Below are positions 26,961 through 41,900 of a stretch of 64,000 bases of DNA, piece after piece; position 1 is the stretch's first letter; each line of letters opens with the position of its first letter. The stretch covers positions 11,726,501 through 11,790,500 of the forward strand of contig CM036618.1 in NCBI GenBank assembly GCA_020746105.1, written 5' to 3'. The notes under the pieces were generated by a model, which made no database searches, had not been told where the DNA came from, and saw only the letters and a list, made by a program, of their open reading frames with translations. Source of the DNA: Trogon surrucura. Lineage: Eukaryota > Chordata > Aves > Trogoniformes > Trogonidae. The position numbers were made by a program, and so were the translations under genes.

Positions 26961-29900
26961 CCGCGGCTTCTCTTGGGACACTGGATGGAAGTGGCGCCCC
27001 AGGAACATCTTGCTGTAGCTGCAGTGATTTGTGGACAGTTCGCTTGCAGGAAGAAGTGCCAGCTGCTTTTTCTTTCTCTTCTTTCTTTCTCTTCTTTTTT
27101 TTTTTCTCCTCTTCTTTCTTTCTCCTCTTCTTTCTTTCTCCTCTTCTTTCTTTCTCCTCTTCTTTCTTTCTCCTCTTCTTTCTTTCTCCTCTTCTTTCTT
27201 CTTCTTTCAGCTGGCCTTGCTGATCTCTGAAACCTACAGAACTCTTCCCCACCTCTTGTTCATTTCTCAAAATATCTCTTTATTTCAGACTTGCAGAAGG
27301 ATCAGGCTGCTGAAGTTGTGCTTTTTTTTCTTAATCCATAAAAGATAATTCTGCCTATAAATCTTGTATTTCTTTTATTATTATTATTATTACTTTGGTT
27401 TGTTTGGTTTTCTAGGACAAACATTGCGCTTCTCTTTCTTTCGTGTCTGAAGCTACGCATGCATGCGCAAACATTTCTTCCTGTTTTCTCGGCTTCCCAA
27501 AGGGTGCAACGCCATTCTTCTAATTCCTTATGCAAAAACTGAGTTATAGAATGTGTACAGAATTATATATAATACACTCGGACAGGATCCTAGATTTGTC
27601 GTTGTCCAAAGGCAACATCAACTCTGCAACTGTGTTTCCTGATGGAACTAAGATGTATTTGTGCAATTTGATTTTTTTCCCTCTCTTTTCACTTGCACAA
27701 GACAGAGAAATATTAATGCATTGAAGAAAAAAAAAAAAGTGCTATTTTTAAGAGACTTGTGAAGATTTTATTTTTTATTTCAGCTGGAATGGAATTATAA
27801 AGGCAAACTTGACAGTAGCCAGGTGAAGTGTGCCAGGTTCCCAAAACAGCTCTTGAGGAGCAAATTGAGCACCTCATATTTTGCTACTTAATGTACTGTT
27901 GAGTTGCAATGTCTCTTTTGTAGAAATTATCTGCTTCTGGGTTGTCTGTTTTTCATAAACCACCTGCACAAATGTACACCTTAATGGTATGAACTAAGAA
28001 CGTGGTATCATCGCCAGGTCAGGGTGAATGGGACAGAGAGTGTAACCTTTGGTTGTCTGCTCTCACTGTCCTGGTTGGTTTTTGTCTTTCTAGAAGTGAC
28101 GTTTGTCTCTGGTCTGAGCTATGGCTTTTCTGTTCTGTCTAGATTTATATGTCAATGAGGAGTTTTGGAAGCTAGAAACACATGTGTAAATGTTCATTTT
28201 TGCATGTAAATTAGTTCATAGGTAATTTTATGGTTTTAATCTCCTCTAGAAGCCTTAAAAATAACTTCTTTAGAAGCCTTTATCACAGTATCATTTGCAT
28301 CTTTCTCCTGTTGGCCTTTATTTCTTCTTGTTGGGTACTTTGGATTGTGAATTACAAACAAGAAATAATTCCTAGTAATTCCTAATTGTTACTATCCTAA
28401 AAATATTGTTAGGATCTGTTCACTATATAATCTAGACATTTGTTTTACCATTTTATTTCTGTAGCTTATAAAAATAGACTTCAGGTTTTATCTTTATAAA
28501 AATAAAGCACAAGTAAATTTATGTATCATTGCTATGGTTCTGTGTCGGCTGTTACATGGCTGTTGGAACCCTTTGTTTCAAGAGTAGTTAGATATTTGGG
28601 GCTCAAATGTGGACCTAAGTTAATGCTTAGAAAAGTTCAACTATTTCTTACTGGTCAAAATGATTATTTAAGAATTTATAATGTGTTGCTCACTGTAATT
28701 TTAAGCCTCTTCCTAAAGAATCACGAGTGCCAACTTTTATCTAGTAGGAGTAGTTTGCCATGACAGCTCTCGCTGCCTCAGGGTGAGAGCTCTGGTCCTG
28801 TGCAGGAGATAACTGAAGCATTTTCCTTCCTTCTTGACAGACACTGCCTGCAAGAACCGGCCCCTAGACCTCGTCTTCATCATCGACAGTTCCCGTAGTG
28901 TCCGACCTGAAGAGTTTGAGAAAGTGAAAATCTTTTTGTCAGAAATGATTGATACTCTGGACATTGGTGAAAGAACAACCCGTGTAGCGGTGATGAATTA
29001 CGCGAGCACTGTTAAGGTCGAGTTTCCCCTCCGGACCTACTTTGATAAAGCATCTATGAAGGAGGCTGTATCTCACATTGAGCCCTTGTCTGCTGGCACA
29101 ATGACTGGCCTGGCCATCCAGACTGCCATGGATGAAGTCTTCACTGAGGAAATGGGCACTCGGCCAGCAACCTTCAATATCCCGAAGGTGGTCATTGTTG
29201 TGACAGATGGACGGCCACAAGACCAGGTTCAAGATGTGGCAGCAAGCGCCCGGACAGCTGGCATTGAGATCTATGCAGTTGGGGTAGACCGGGCAGACAT
29301 GCAGTCCCTGAAGATCATGGCCAGCGAACCGCTGGATGAACATGTCTTCTATGTAGAGACCTATGGTGTGATCGAAAAGCTGACGTCCAAATTCAGAGAG
29401 ACTTTCTGTGGTAAGGTGGTCAGTCCAAGAGGGTGGTGTAATTTGGCTCCTTTGGGCTCCTTCTGTGGTTCCACTCCCTAAGAAAGAAGTTTTTCAGAAG
29501 TGTTATGTATCACATTTAAATATTTACTTTGCTATCCATTGGGCAAACAAGCCAACCCTTTTATTCAGTTCAAGGCCAAGTAATGGCCTTTTGTTTTGAA
29601 TAGTGATCTTACCATGCAAGTACCAGACCCCATTTCAGTGGACCTTCTTGTGCAGTTGGTCTCAGACCAACTCTCTGGTACAAGAGATCTGGCCAGGATT
29701 CAGCTGCAGGTATTTACTGACTTAGCGAAAGCGCACCCCGGAGCCGTGCAATCTGCTCCTTTCTTTTCCCATCTCGCTAGGAAGCCAGGAGGGTGGAAAT
29801 GTGGTGCTAAGGGGCTCCTTAGCTTCAGAATAGGAAAAATCGGTGTGGCAGGGGAACCACCACGCTAGCTTGATGTGGGATGAAGTGCCCAAACACCGCG

Positions 29901-32900
29901 GCAGGTCATCTCGGGATGAGCTTTCACTCTGCAGGCATTGCTGGGTTTTTTTCAGTGTGCTGGACTCACACCTTTCTCTGTTCCTCTGCAACTTGATTTA
30001 GACAGGGAACTACGGGATGAGGTGAATTATCTTCACTCCTTCAGGGCTGGTCTTTTCAAAGTGACGGGTGTATATTTGGTTTCGGCTAGAACTCAGTAGC
30101 GATGTTGGGCCAGTGTGGGTTGTTATTGTCATTTACGGAAGAAAACTGTCATGTATCTGAAGTATTTAGAACTGCCTATAGATAGCTATGACACAGCCCT
30201 ACTCACAAAAATCACACGATGACTTTTTGGCAGTTAAACTTGTACACAGTAGATGTTTCTAGTAATTTTCTAAGGAAACTGTTTGTAAAATCAGTCTCCA
30301 GCAGCTAATGGGTAAAATCGGGTGTAAAGAACATTATGAGAGAATAAAAATACCAGTGTTACTTCATTATTTCAGATCCTTACTAAGAATGGCCACCATA
30401 CCTTTGACTACGTTTAGAGTGAATAGACCTCTTTTTCTAGGTATGAAATAAATGTGTCGGACCATCTGTAGACAGGACATTTTGCCCAATAATTAACATA
30501 GGAAATGCCTTGAGGTTTGGCTTGACATCATGTTATGTTGCTGATGCGACCAGATCCTCTCTCTGGTAACTGGAAGTGGGTAGAAGTGCCCACCTAGCTG
30601 GACAGGTATGTGTGCTGTGAACACAGCACTAATTTTCCACCTATGTTCTCGCCAAAGCAAGTCCTTTCATAGCACCAAACAAAAATCTCTTGTTCTTAAG
30701 GGTAAACTTAGTGTTTATTGTGCCAAAGCATAGAAATTATGCCCCTCCTAACCTGGAGGATAAACCAAAGCAAACTCACACATAGACACTTCCAATGTAA
30801 CTCTGAGCTGCTTGCCTGGAATTTGTCCGAATCTGTGGGATTCAGGAACAGGAACAGAGCAAAGGGAATAGTTTTTAAAAAGGTTCCTACAAACCAAGTG
30901 AATCTAAGAGGGTCTTGTAAGACCATGTGGGTAAATTGGGTCTTTTCCAGCTCCAGACTCCTTTTTGGTTGGAAATCTAGACTCGCCAGTGACAATTAGG
31001 ATTTTCTTTGCTTTGGCAAAGGCAATTACATTTGTTTGTAGGGTGATGTGAAAACAGGAAAACTAACAGTCGGGGGCAAAATAGTTGGCTAACATCAGGT
31101 TCTTGATACATTGAGAGCATCATTCAACATGAGACCATCCTGGAGATGGAAAATCTTAGTGTTGAACTGGTGTCCAAGTCAGTGGAGGCTTGACTTTCCT
31201 AACACAAAAATCTGACCATTTGAGTCCAAGCTTCTCAGTTATGCTTGAAAGTATCACCCACAAATTTTCTTCCTAACTCATGGAGATGAATTCTGTTACT
31301 CATGAGGGTGTAGCAGAATGAAAAGATGCTGTCATGGTTTGAAATTTATTTTTACCAATGGAAAAACAAAATACACTTTCTTTCAGCCTTATTAGGGGAC
31401 ATCTAAGTCTTCCATGTTTTAGCAAATGGGAAATGTTGCCTTGTATTCAGAAATACATGAGAAGATTCAAGCACTCTTGCTTCTCATTTCTTATCTTACC
31501 ACTATTGCTTTGGAGTTTGATATTAGAACTACTCATCTAAGTAAAGTCTCAGATAATAACAGACTTGTCTTACCATTTTTCTCCTTTTAAATTTCATTTC
31601 CTCCTTTCTTTCCTTCCTTTCCCCCTTTTTTCCCCTTCCCAATTTTTTTTCTCTCTCCTTCCCTTTTCCCCTTGTTTAAATTTAGTCATCTAAAAATTAT
31701 CAAAGGTTAAGCGAGTATCTAGATTTCCTTTACAGTCTGTGGAGAGAAACAGGGACATCTTGACATGACCAAAGAAGCAGCAGATCCAAAGCTAAATATA
31801 CTTGAGAAAAATTGGTCAGAAGTTACTCAGCTCTGTAGTTAGACCATCTGTGAAGGGAAGGACTGTCAACACGCGTAGCGCATTGCAGAGACAGCCCAGT
31901 GCCACAACAGTCATGGTGTCTGCCCTGTCACCACAACACACTTGTGCCAGCTGCCGTCCATCGCACTGCTTTTCCTACCACTGTTCTCTGATGAGAGAGC
32001 CTTATTGCTTGCTAGCGCATTAGTTAGCCCCCAAAAGCAGAATTTCACTTTGTAGTTTGCAGTGTCGGCTTCTCAGTTCCCTGAGGTTTGGATCTTATTT
32101 CTGTACTGTCCTTTAATTAGAAGGTTCACATGCCTGTAAAGCTTCCTTACTCTAGAAACTTGCCTCTGTATCTTCTTTTTGTCTTGATTTTTAAAATCTG
32201 ATGGATCAAGGCAGCTGCAGCCCCATATACCCATCTTGCACTGGTGGGTTTCTTTGCTGGCTGACACATCTGGACCATCACTACACAGACACTCTTTTCA
32301 ACCCCGAGAAGACAGTGTGTTATTCTAGTGCCTCTGAGTCACTTTTCTTTCTGATCTTGGTGCTCTTTGTGTTGCAATTTTCCTTTCCTTTTCCTTCTGC
32401 TTTCTGTTGCATTTCAGTTGACATGTGAGCTTTTCATCGTGCAGCAGGAATTCACAAATCAGACTGTATGCCAGTGAACAGAAGACAGTAATCTGCCAGA
32501 CAGTGACTGATATGTTTTGATATTATTTCAACAGGTTGTCTGTAATAGATAAAGACTGAATGGATACAAAGAGCCAGAAGGTCCTTTTCGTTGCTAAGTT
32601 CTCATTTCCAGTGTAGTGTTACTAAATGCTTAAAATCTCTCCCTGTTGCACCTTTTTCAATTGATCTTGTCTTTCTGCCACCTCAGGTGGTGGCTTATTT
32701 CAGCGCCATCGTTCCAGTGTCATTTATTACCTTTTTCTTCTGGTTACAGAACGATGCAAAAAGATGCCTGTAACATATTGTGACAGTGACACAGCACTGA
32801 CATTTACTACTTCTAATCCAGCAAACAGTGCAAGATGTACTTTTGTAAGCATGAATTATTAATGACATTTCTTCCCTTCGGGATGACTGAAATACCTTTT

Positions 32901-35900
32901 CGGTAAATGCCCTTTGTAGCTGCAAATGTGTGTGCACTTGGGACCCACGACTGCGAGCAGGTCTGTGTGAGTAACGGCGGATCCTACCTTTGTGATTGCT
33001 ACGAAGGCTACGCTCTGAATACAGACAAGAGAACCTGCTCAGGTATTACTCCTTTGGTAAATGTGTCCAACTACAAAAAAAAAAAAATCACTTTTTAACA
33101 CTGCAATTGGATTTGAGAAGCTACTTGTGTGCTTCTGTTGAAATAGTGGACATCTGTATCTTCTTCAATAATAATAAATCTACTAATAAATAATAAATAA
33201 AAGTCTGCTGCAAGCATTGGTGAGAAGTAGATTGATTCCATCACCATCCTTTTTATTACGCCTATAGATCCATTTGTTAGGGCCAAATGCCAAAGCAAAG
33301 TTCTCAGATGCAGACACCGTATAGCTATTTTCTCCTGCCGCTTGCTCTAATTCCTTCAATTACTATTGCTGTTTCTGAGTTGATACCAAAGCAAAATATA
33401 CTTGAAAACGGGTGTGTGCACTCCATCCCAAACTACTTTTTATTAACGACTGTTTCTCTAATGTGCATCTTGCAGCTGTGGACATGTGTGCACCTGGAAA
33501 GCACGAGTGTGATCAGATCTGTGTGAGTAACAACGGATCCTATGTCTGTGAATGCTACGAAGGCTACACCCTGAATCCAGATAAGAAAACTTGCTCAAGT
33601 AAGAATTAAAGGCTCCTTTAATACACGAAACTCATGGAGACATGGGCATTTTTTCTATGAGTTACCCTCATATTTCGGAGATGCCCACCAGCACTGTGTC
33701 TCCAGTGGAGCATGCGATTAGTCCACAATGAACTTAAAACCTGATGATTTTCCCAAGTCCTCTCCATCTCTGCTGTTGAAACTCAAGGTTTTATACAGCT
33801 TGCTGCCTCTAATTCCAAAGTCATGCTGGGCTCTATTATATAGCAAGCCCAGTCTTACACTCGCAGCAGCTTCTTCCTTTCCTACTCCTTGAACTGGCAT
33901 CCTGAAAAATTAGCCTATTCTAAAAACTTATTCCCCTTCAAATACTTCTCTGGAGTTGTTTCGTTAAGTCCAGAAGTTCTGAACAGCACTAGCTGTAGGG
34001 TAGCTATTTTATAACTAGTAAGTGCCAACCTGCCTTTGAGGGCACATAAAGTGTGTTGCCTGATCTAGTTGAGAGATGTCCCTGCCCGTGACAGGGATGC
34101 TGGATTAAATGATCTCTAAGGTCCCTTCCAGACTAGGCCATTCGATGATTTGATGATTCTATGACTCTTCTCAATGAAATTTTTACTTTTCTTATTTCTG
34201 AAGAATCTCGTAGTGCTCCTGGTTTGTTGTTCTTGGTTTTGTTTTTTTTTTCTTGCTTGGCTTTATATCTCTTTGCAATTTGATAGCATTTCTATATATC
34301 ATGCCTGGTTTTTGGTGCCTGCCTTGAGCTCATGGATGAAAGCATGAAGTTAAATTTGGATTCACCATAGTTACTGCTAACATCGCAAGACACAACATGC
34401 GCCTTGACATGTGCCAGATTACTGCTCATCTCAGGTCTCTGTTTTAGCTTCATCCTTATTGAGGATATTCAAGACTGTTAGAATTGCTGATGAAAATCAG
34501 AATTGCGTGAGATAGCACATAGTAATGTCTTGCAGTCCTGTTATCTGCCTCCTTCATTAAATAATTAGTAACTGAATTCAGTTGTCTGCAGCATAATATA
34601 ATAACATAGTAGGACACTGGTTGAATCCTAATTAAATTCTATTTATAAATGTTGAAGCATTTAAAATGCTTGAGTGTCTGGGAAGGATTAACAGGTTTCT
34701 TTTCTAAAACGTGGTTCACCACAGCTGCGGACATGTGTGCCCCTGGAAGGCATGACTGTGCACAAGTCTGCCTGAGTAACGATGGATCCTACAGCTGTGA
34801 CTGCTATGAAGGATACACTCTGAATCCAGATAAGAAGACTTGCTCAGGTAAGACCTGACCAAGGAAATACTGTGTTTAATTAAAACAAGTAGTTTTTAAA
34901 TCAGGTTAATTTATGTTATTTTTGTGATAAATTATCCAAGAGTTTCTCTACAGCTCCTGAAAACACAGTGTAACTTTATTTCTTCCTGTGTCCAGTAATA
35001 ATTTGAGAACCATGACTCCTACAGTTGTGTGAAGCTTGTAATTGGTACAATTAAAATGAGATTTGGCATTTCCCTGAGGACCTCACAGCATATTCACCCC
35101 CGTGGAGCACAAATTGCCATATCCACCTGAGAGAGGAGAAGGATCCTAGATTTGGTGGGAATATGTGATATTTACTACCTGTGTCAGGAAACTCTTCAGC
35201 AAAGCAGCACAAGAGAATGAGATGAAGAGCAAGGACTGTGCTGGGAGAGAGATTACAGCCTGTGTCATCATGAGTGTGATGACTCTTTCTGGTAGATGTG
35301 TTTGCAACTTAAAAAATGGTCCAGCTTTAGAGCTCTAGAGGATGGGGAGAAATGTTCTTTCCCAGTGCTGTTCTCTTGTGGAGAATTGGAGCTGGTACTT
35401 AAGGACGTACATATACATATACAGCACTTACAAATTAATATGCATTCTGTACTATTTTTACTGGATTAGGATTTGAACTTCAGTCTTGATTTCTCTGGGT
35501 GCCTCACTGATGATATATTTAGGCAAAATCCTTTTTTCCACTTCCATCATAATCCCTTTCCTTTTGACATTTTGTGTGACAAAGTGCTGAACCTGGACTT
35601 CCAATTCCAGGAGGCTCTCAGGCAAATCTCTCAAATTCAATTACACATCTCGCATCTCAAAAAGGTGAAGCCAGAGGGCCTCAATATTTCCTCCTGCCTA
35701 GTTTAGGAGCTGATTTTGTAAATATCGTTCCAAAGATTAACTCTTCCCTGGCATTATATAGAAACAACAAACATCTGTGAGGCAGTGTGAATTCAGTCAG
35801 GCATCCTCTTCGGGAGTCCAATCCTGAACCTCCTTTCATAGCACTGATTCTCCCCCTACCTAGTCAAATTGCAGGTTATTTCCCTAACATGCTTGGTTTT

Positions 35901-38900
35901 TTTCTCTTTTCAGTCTCATTTTGCAGTAGGCTGCTAATGATTTCTCAACCATCCAGATCTTCATGATATAATAATAAAGGAATACTCCCTCCTGGACCTA
36001 GACTACTTTTTCTTGCATTCTTTCTCTTTCTTTTTCTTTCTTCCTTGCTTTTGTTCTTTCTCTTTCTTTCTGTTTGTCTTTCATCTTTCCTACTGCCTTA
36101 CTGAACCTCCTTCCTGCAAAGATATCCAAATATAGTAACTCCTCCTCAGCTTGGCCTTTCAGAGTTGACGTGTTAAATTTGGCAGAAAACATCAGTTTCA
36201 CACATCAACTGCCCACTTTGTAACTGGCAGTGGGTGCCATGTCTCTTTTTTTCACAGCCATGTATACTCTTCTGTTTATGGTCTTTTCACTCCATAAACC
36301 AGTGTGTTATCCAACTCAGAGCTGGAGTAATGCCAAATAGTCTCTTAAAATCCAGATATTTGTTCTCTGAAATTCCTTTGGATAATTATTTTGTAACTAG
36401 GTCACTGCTAGTTCAGTTCCTTTTGCAGTCTCTTACAAATGCAAAAAAAACTGCCGCCAGTGTTCCAAAACACGTATCAATTTTGTGATGTCCATAGCCA
36501 GATAAAAATACATGATTAATAGCCTGCTGACGTGCAATAAACACGCCCTGGTTTGAATCCAAATGAAGGTGTGTTTGCAGGTGGGATTTACTAACATCAA
36601 CTAAACTGAAGTTTGAGTATTGATTAATATTATTCTCTTCTCAAATGCCTTCCTCAGCCGTCGATATGTGTGCACCTGGAAGGCACGACTGTGAGCAGGT
36701 CTGCGTGAGGGATGATTTGTTTTATACCTGTGACTGCTACCAAGGCTACACCCTGAATCCAGACAAGAAGACTTGCTCAAGTAAGAGCAGATTGCTGTTC
36801 CCTATTCCCCCCTTGCCCTCCTCAGATAAGTACATGCATCGAAATAGCTCTCGTTAGCAGGTCAATGTGTTTGGATATATCTGAGAAACTTAGACATGCA
36901 TTCAAGTGTTGTAAGACAGCTCTATGTCACTCTGTCTTTTCCAAGTGGAGTAATATTTAGATATGAAATATTTCACATGCAACATGCTAGTAACTGCTTA
37001 TCATCTTACAATGAAGGCCTTCACTGTATTTAAAAAATAATAATAATTATGCAACACTCAGCAAATCCAGAACTGAGAAATAATTGAAGAGAGGGAGAGC
37101 TGGGGTTAGTCACACAGTCACACGCTTTGCAGTACTGTGGAAACTGCGAACCACCACGCAGGAGACAGCCTGAAGTGATGCCCTGCCCTCCAGGCTGAAT
37201 TTTGTTTTGCTGTTTGTTTCTTTAGCTTCTCAGCAACTCTGTGTTAGAGTAAAAATGTAATAATTTCAGAAATGTTTCTTTCCTTCCTGGCCTTCTTACT
37301 GTAGAGTTGTTGTGTACTATAAAAATCTTCCTAGAAGCATTTGGACGTGATCTGGGTCTTCACGTCTGCCGGGGTGAGGCAGCCGCGGGTAGAGCGAGCA
37401 CGGACAGGACAAAGTAAGGAGGGAGAGAGACCCCAGTCAAGGCACGAGTTCATCTCGCTGCTCCAAGGCAAGGGCAGTTACACATCGCAGTAGTTCCTGG
37501 TGAGATTCATGTGGGATGGGCTTCCAGCGTGGAAAAGCATTGCCACTGGGAAGCATTAAAGACCAGTTATCTTGTTTCTGGGTAACTGTTTTGTCCAAAA
37601 TGCATTGTGTAGGAACCGATTTATGTGCACCAGGAAGGCATGACTGTGAGCAAGTTGGTGTGAGTAATGGTGGATCACATACTTGCAACTGCTATGAAGG
37701 CTTTACCTTAAATCCAGATGAGAAAACATGCTCAAGTAGTAATTTAATGTTTTTTATTTCTGAATATACTTAATGAAGTACCTCTCTTTAATCAGTACCT
37801 GCCTTTAAGTGGCTTGAGAAATGCTATATCAGCTCTCAAACTCCCTGAAAGTACAACCCCTTTTCATCTTTTATGCCTGTTTCCACTAATGTTTTGAGCT
37901 AATTTGATCCTTCTTGTTTGGTTATAGCAGTTGTTTTATTTTAAATTACAGTTGACTCCTACCTATCACGACACACTTAAGGACTTCAGTGTATTTTAAA
38001 AAAAAAATCTTATAATCTGCATTTCCTTATGAAATGGGAGTAACTGACGGATTGGCATGGCAGGGTTCTTGGACATCTGTCTCGGGGGCACGGGACTCAG
38101 CTGTGTACCAGTATTCAAAAGATGATGGGGGGCCAGAGGGGAAGAGAACCGTTGTCAGAACTACTGCCAGGCTAAACTGTGTGTTCTTCTCCACTCCTCT
38201 GCGCTGAGTGGGATAGGCATGAACTCACCGTTTTTCCTTTAGACAGGCAATAATGGCATCAACTGTTGGCAGAACCTCTACACTAGCGATGTAGAATCAT
38301 AAGTACAGTTGGATTGGAAGGGACCTCAAGAGTCCGATCTCTGGTTCAGAGCAGGAATAACTTGCCATTTCATCAAGTGGCTGACGACCCTATGTAAGAG
38401 TGAAGTAATACGCAAAAATAGTGACTTTTGTAGGTCTGGACTTAAACATAAATGCAGTGTAAAAACACAGCTCTAGCGTGTTTTGTGTGACTTGTTGGTC
38501 ATCATCCCAGTGGCAACAGAAGTGTCTGAGATTTTGAATATCAAATACTGGAAAACTCTAAATTTCACAGGCCTGTAGAAGACTTCAGGGTACCCGTGGG
38601 CAGTTGCCAAAGCTGGTTGGAAAAGTAGTTTTTTTTTAAAAACAGACATAATCCAAGGAGGATCTGTATCTGTCATTGGAGAATTTAAATGCAAACATAA
38701 AAAAAATAACTGGCCGTTGGTTGGAAACCAACCATGCTGGTGTGATAATTTGAACTGGCCTTCCTCCAGCTGACTCTTAAACAGCTCTTCTTTGTGCACT
38801 GACCATAAAGCCGGTGGAACATTTCAAGGAAGGGAGCTGAACAAATACAGGCTCAGTGGAATCAAGGAGACACCAGTTTCAACATTGGCTCTAAAACAAA

Positions 38901-41900
38901 TGGATTTGTGCACTGCTAGAAATGGATCTGTTCATAGATTTTGCAGTTTCCCTGCAAAATGGAAACATCAATGTATCCAGCTATATTATTTCCACTGTTT
39001 TACTGTTATAATGCTTATATATTTGGCACCAATCAGTTATGCATTTATATATCTACACAAAAAATAATCGAATAACCTGCTGTCATTGCCTTTGCAAGCA
39101 ATGTCAAAAAAACATGTATACAGAGACACGCTGAAACTTTTTGAAATGGTATTTCATAATTGTAGGCCCTCTTTTAAGAAGGCTCTGCCTTTGGAAGCTT
39201 ATTATTCTGGTCTCAGATATAATCTCCCTACAGTACCTGGACTTCAGTAGCTGTTGATATGTTTGTAGTTAGCCTGCAGCAAGTGGTGCAGTTTGCCGTA
39301 ACTCTTATTTTCTTTACAGTATAGATGAGGTTAAATTGCCTCTCTTGTAGCCAAGAACTCAGTGCCATCAGCTGATGCCTGATGTTATTGTACCAGAATG
39401 AAATTATCATCTCTCAGAGTCCTTTGTGATCACCTCTGGGTTTGTGGTGGAACACGTAGAAAAAGGAATTCTTGAGGGCAGCTGTGTCTGATCCCCTATA
39501 AGTCTGGAAGACTGAGGGCAAGACCTAGGAACAGATTCAGTGGAACCACTGTGGAATACGGCAATGCTTGGTTTCTATTTTTTAAGAGACTGATGACTTT
39601 TCTGGCTGTCTGATGCTACTTCGCTGCTCCATTAATATTGCTGTGCCTTTCCACTAGATTTTAAATTCATTTGGGCCTATTTGAATGTTGGTTGTTCCCT
39701 CCATCCATGTTCATGTGACGTTGGAAGGGACTTGTGTTCAGACCTCTTGGACTGAAAATGATACCCCCTGTGTAACCATGTTGCCAATGTTACAAACCAG
39801 GAGTATTTGTGGGGAGATACACATGGATGATTTAGCTGAACCTCTGCTGCTCAGTACTAAAAATGAATACAGGTGTTCCTGCTTTCATTTTTGTGTTATT
39901 TACCAAGTCGTAAATTCAATTCTTCTAATTCCTTCCTAAGCTGAGACTTAGGTATATAAATTCCACCCTCATCTCGGAAACTGAACAATTTTTGATACTG
40001 GCCGACTCTTTATGTGTCTCCTCAAATCACTATGTGCCTTCCTGCCTGACTTGCAAAACTCCTGGAGGCTTCACTTTGGACTAATGCATTCTCAGGGGTG
40101 CTGTGTTTGGGAGTGATGGGTACCCCTAATGCCATTGCAATCCAGCTTTGACATGGAAGCAACCTCGATTTTGTATGGATAAATAGACTTAGATTCTATT
40201 TAGATACATTTAGATAAGAGGAAGAAATCCTTTAATACGAGGGTGGTGAGATAGTGGAACAAGTTGCACAGAGACACTGTGGGTGCCCCATCCCTGGAAG
40301 TGCTCAATGTTGGATGGGGCTTTGAGCAATTTCATCTAATGAAAGATGTCCCTGCTCGCTGCAGGGAGGTTCAACTAGATGATCTTTGAAAGTCCCTTCC
40401 AACCCAAACCATTCTGTGATTCTGTCATTCTTCTGAAGAGAAGCCCAGTAAGTTAGTCATGGTCAAAGTTAAATACATTGAATTGAATAGATTCTGTTTA
40501 CAGTGATGCCAGTGGCTTTCCTGTGTGGATGGTCAAAGAACTACTTACAAGATGGAGACCTGGACTGCAGGTTCTTTTCAGTCTGCATCACCTGAATGTG
40601 CTCATTCTACTCACCAGGGCACTCAGTGTTTTGGGATGGGGCATATTCTGGACAAGAGGGAGAGCAAAGAGGCAAAGGGAAGATTCGCTCTGGTCTAGCA
40701 ATTAGAGTTGATGGGGGAGGCTGGTTGGTCCCTACACCCAGGCTTCTTATATTTTGCTCAATAATGGCCTAATTTAAAGAGTGCAGAAGATTCAGGTAGG
40801 CAGGTGAGGAACTCAAATATTCTCCTGGGATTTAAATGTTTGGTATTTGTCATAAATAGTCTAAATGTTCTTTTCTCCCTTAGGAGCCGTAACGAGCAGT
40901 CTCATAACAACTGAAGAGTCCTGTAAGTGTGAAGCCATAGCTGCCCTGCAGGACTCCGTCACCTCACGCCTTGAAGCTCTGTCCACAAAATATATCCTTT
41001 TTCTTACTTGATCTTCTGCATTCAGCTCTTACTGGTATTTTAGAGGTAGCTGTTTTGATATAAGCCAGGCAAGGAATATCCCTCAAAAGAGAAAGGATTT
41101 TCATGGTGATTTTAGAAATGTTATGGAGCAAAATCTTGGTTGTTGCAAATACCACTATGTTTTCATATTTCATTGAAGGGCTTTAGTATCAGGATACATA
41201 TAAAATACTTAAGCTCACATCCCCTAGATTATATACACTATGCTGAACATCAAGCACTGCTCTATTCATAATTCTTCTGGGTGACTCATACTGTGACAGC
41301 AGATGCTCAGTTTTGAGCCCTCCTATCATATCCCAAAATTTTCAAGGCAGCTTCACGGGCAGCATGACAATGGTGCCATTAGCTGTGACGTTCCTCTGCA
41401 TCCCACCTCCGCAGGCAGGCACAGTCCCAAGTGATTTTCATGCGACACCTTCTCGTCCATGAAAATGTGCTAACCTATTAATATCCAGCTACTGGGATAT
41501 ATGAGAACGGGAGAGCTGTGAGGCAGCGTGCTGAGGTTGGAGGCACTGGGCAAACCCTGGGTCCATGGAGCGAGTACCAGCTGTGCTGGAATTTGTTGGC
41601 TCTGTTTGCTGCAGCACGGCGCCCGTGGCAGCAAAACGTGGTCAGCCCCCGGATCAGACGTTTGGCAAACATGTGGGAGAGGAAAAAAAAGATAAAGTGA
41701 TGAACTCTGTGGTACGACAGCAAACCTGAACGGTGGAATAAATGCCCTCAGATGGCACAGCAGGAGCTAATAACTGGAAGTTAAGGTTGGGTGAGAGATG
41801 ACTGAACATAAGGCACAATTTTTAGAGGCGACAGTGGTTGATCACTGTGACAATTTACTGAGATTTTCATCACTGGAAATTTTTGAGACTGCAAGCTTCT

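Larger units (their letters stand above)
37736..40883 (+). other. MATN3: MATN3 intron 7 (after the fifth EGF exon)
   Basis: A 3.1-kb AT-rich intron ending in ttctcccttag. It contains two CR1 fragments (38291-38361 minus, 40215-40430 plus). No other feature is supported. Confidence 0.75.

Noticed and set aside
26632-27270. Overlapping 100-210-codon frames around MATN3 exon 1 and the minisatellite
   Set aside because: They arise from the CpG island and the C/T repeat (Lys/Glu/Arg or Phe/Leu/Ser monotony) and ignore the exon 1 donor.
28521-28763. 80-codon + strand frame before the vWA exon
   Set aside because: Lies in MATN3 intron 1 upstream of the true acceptor at 28840; no family resemblance.
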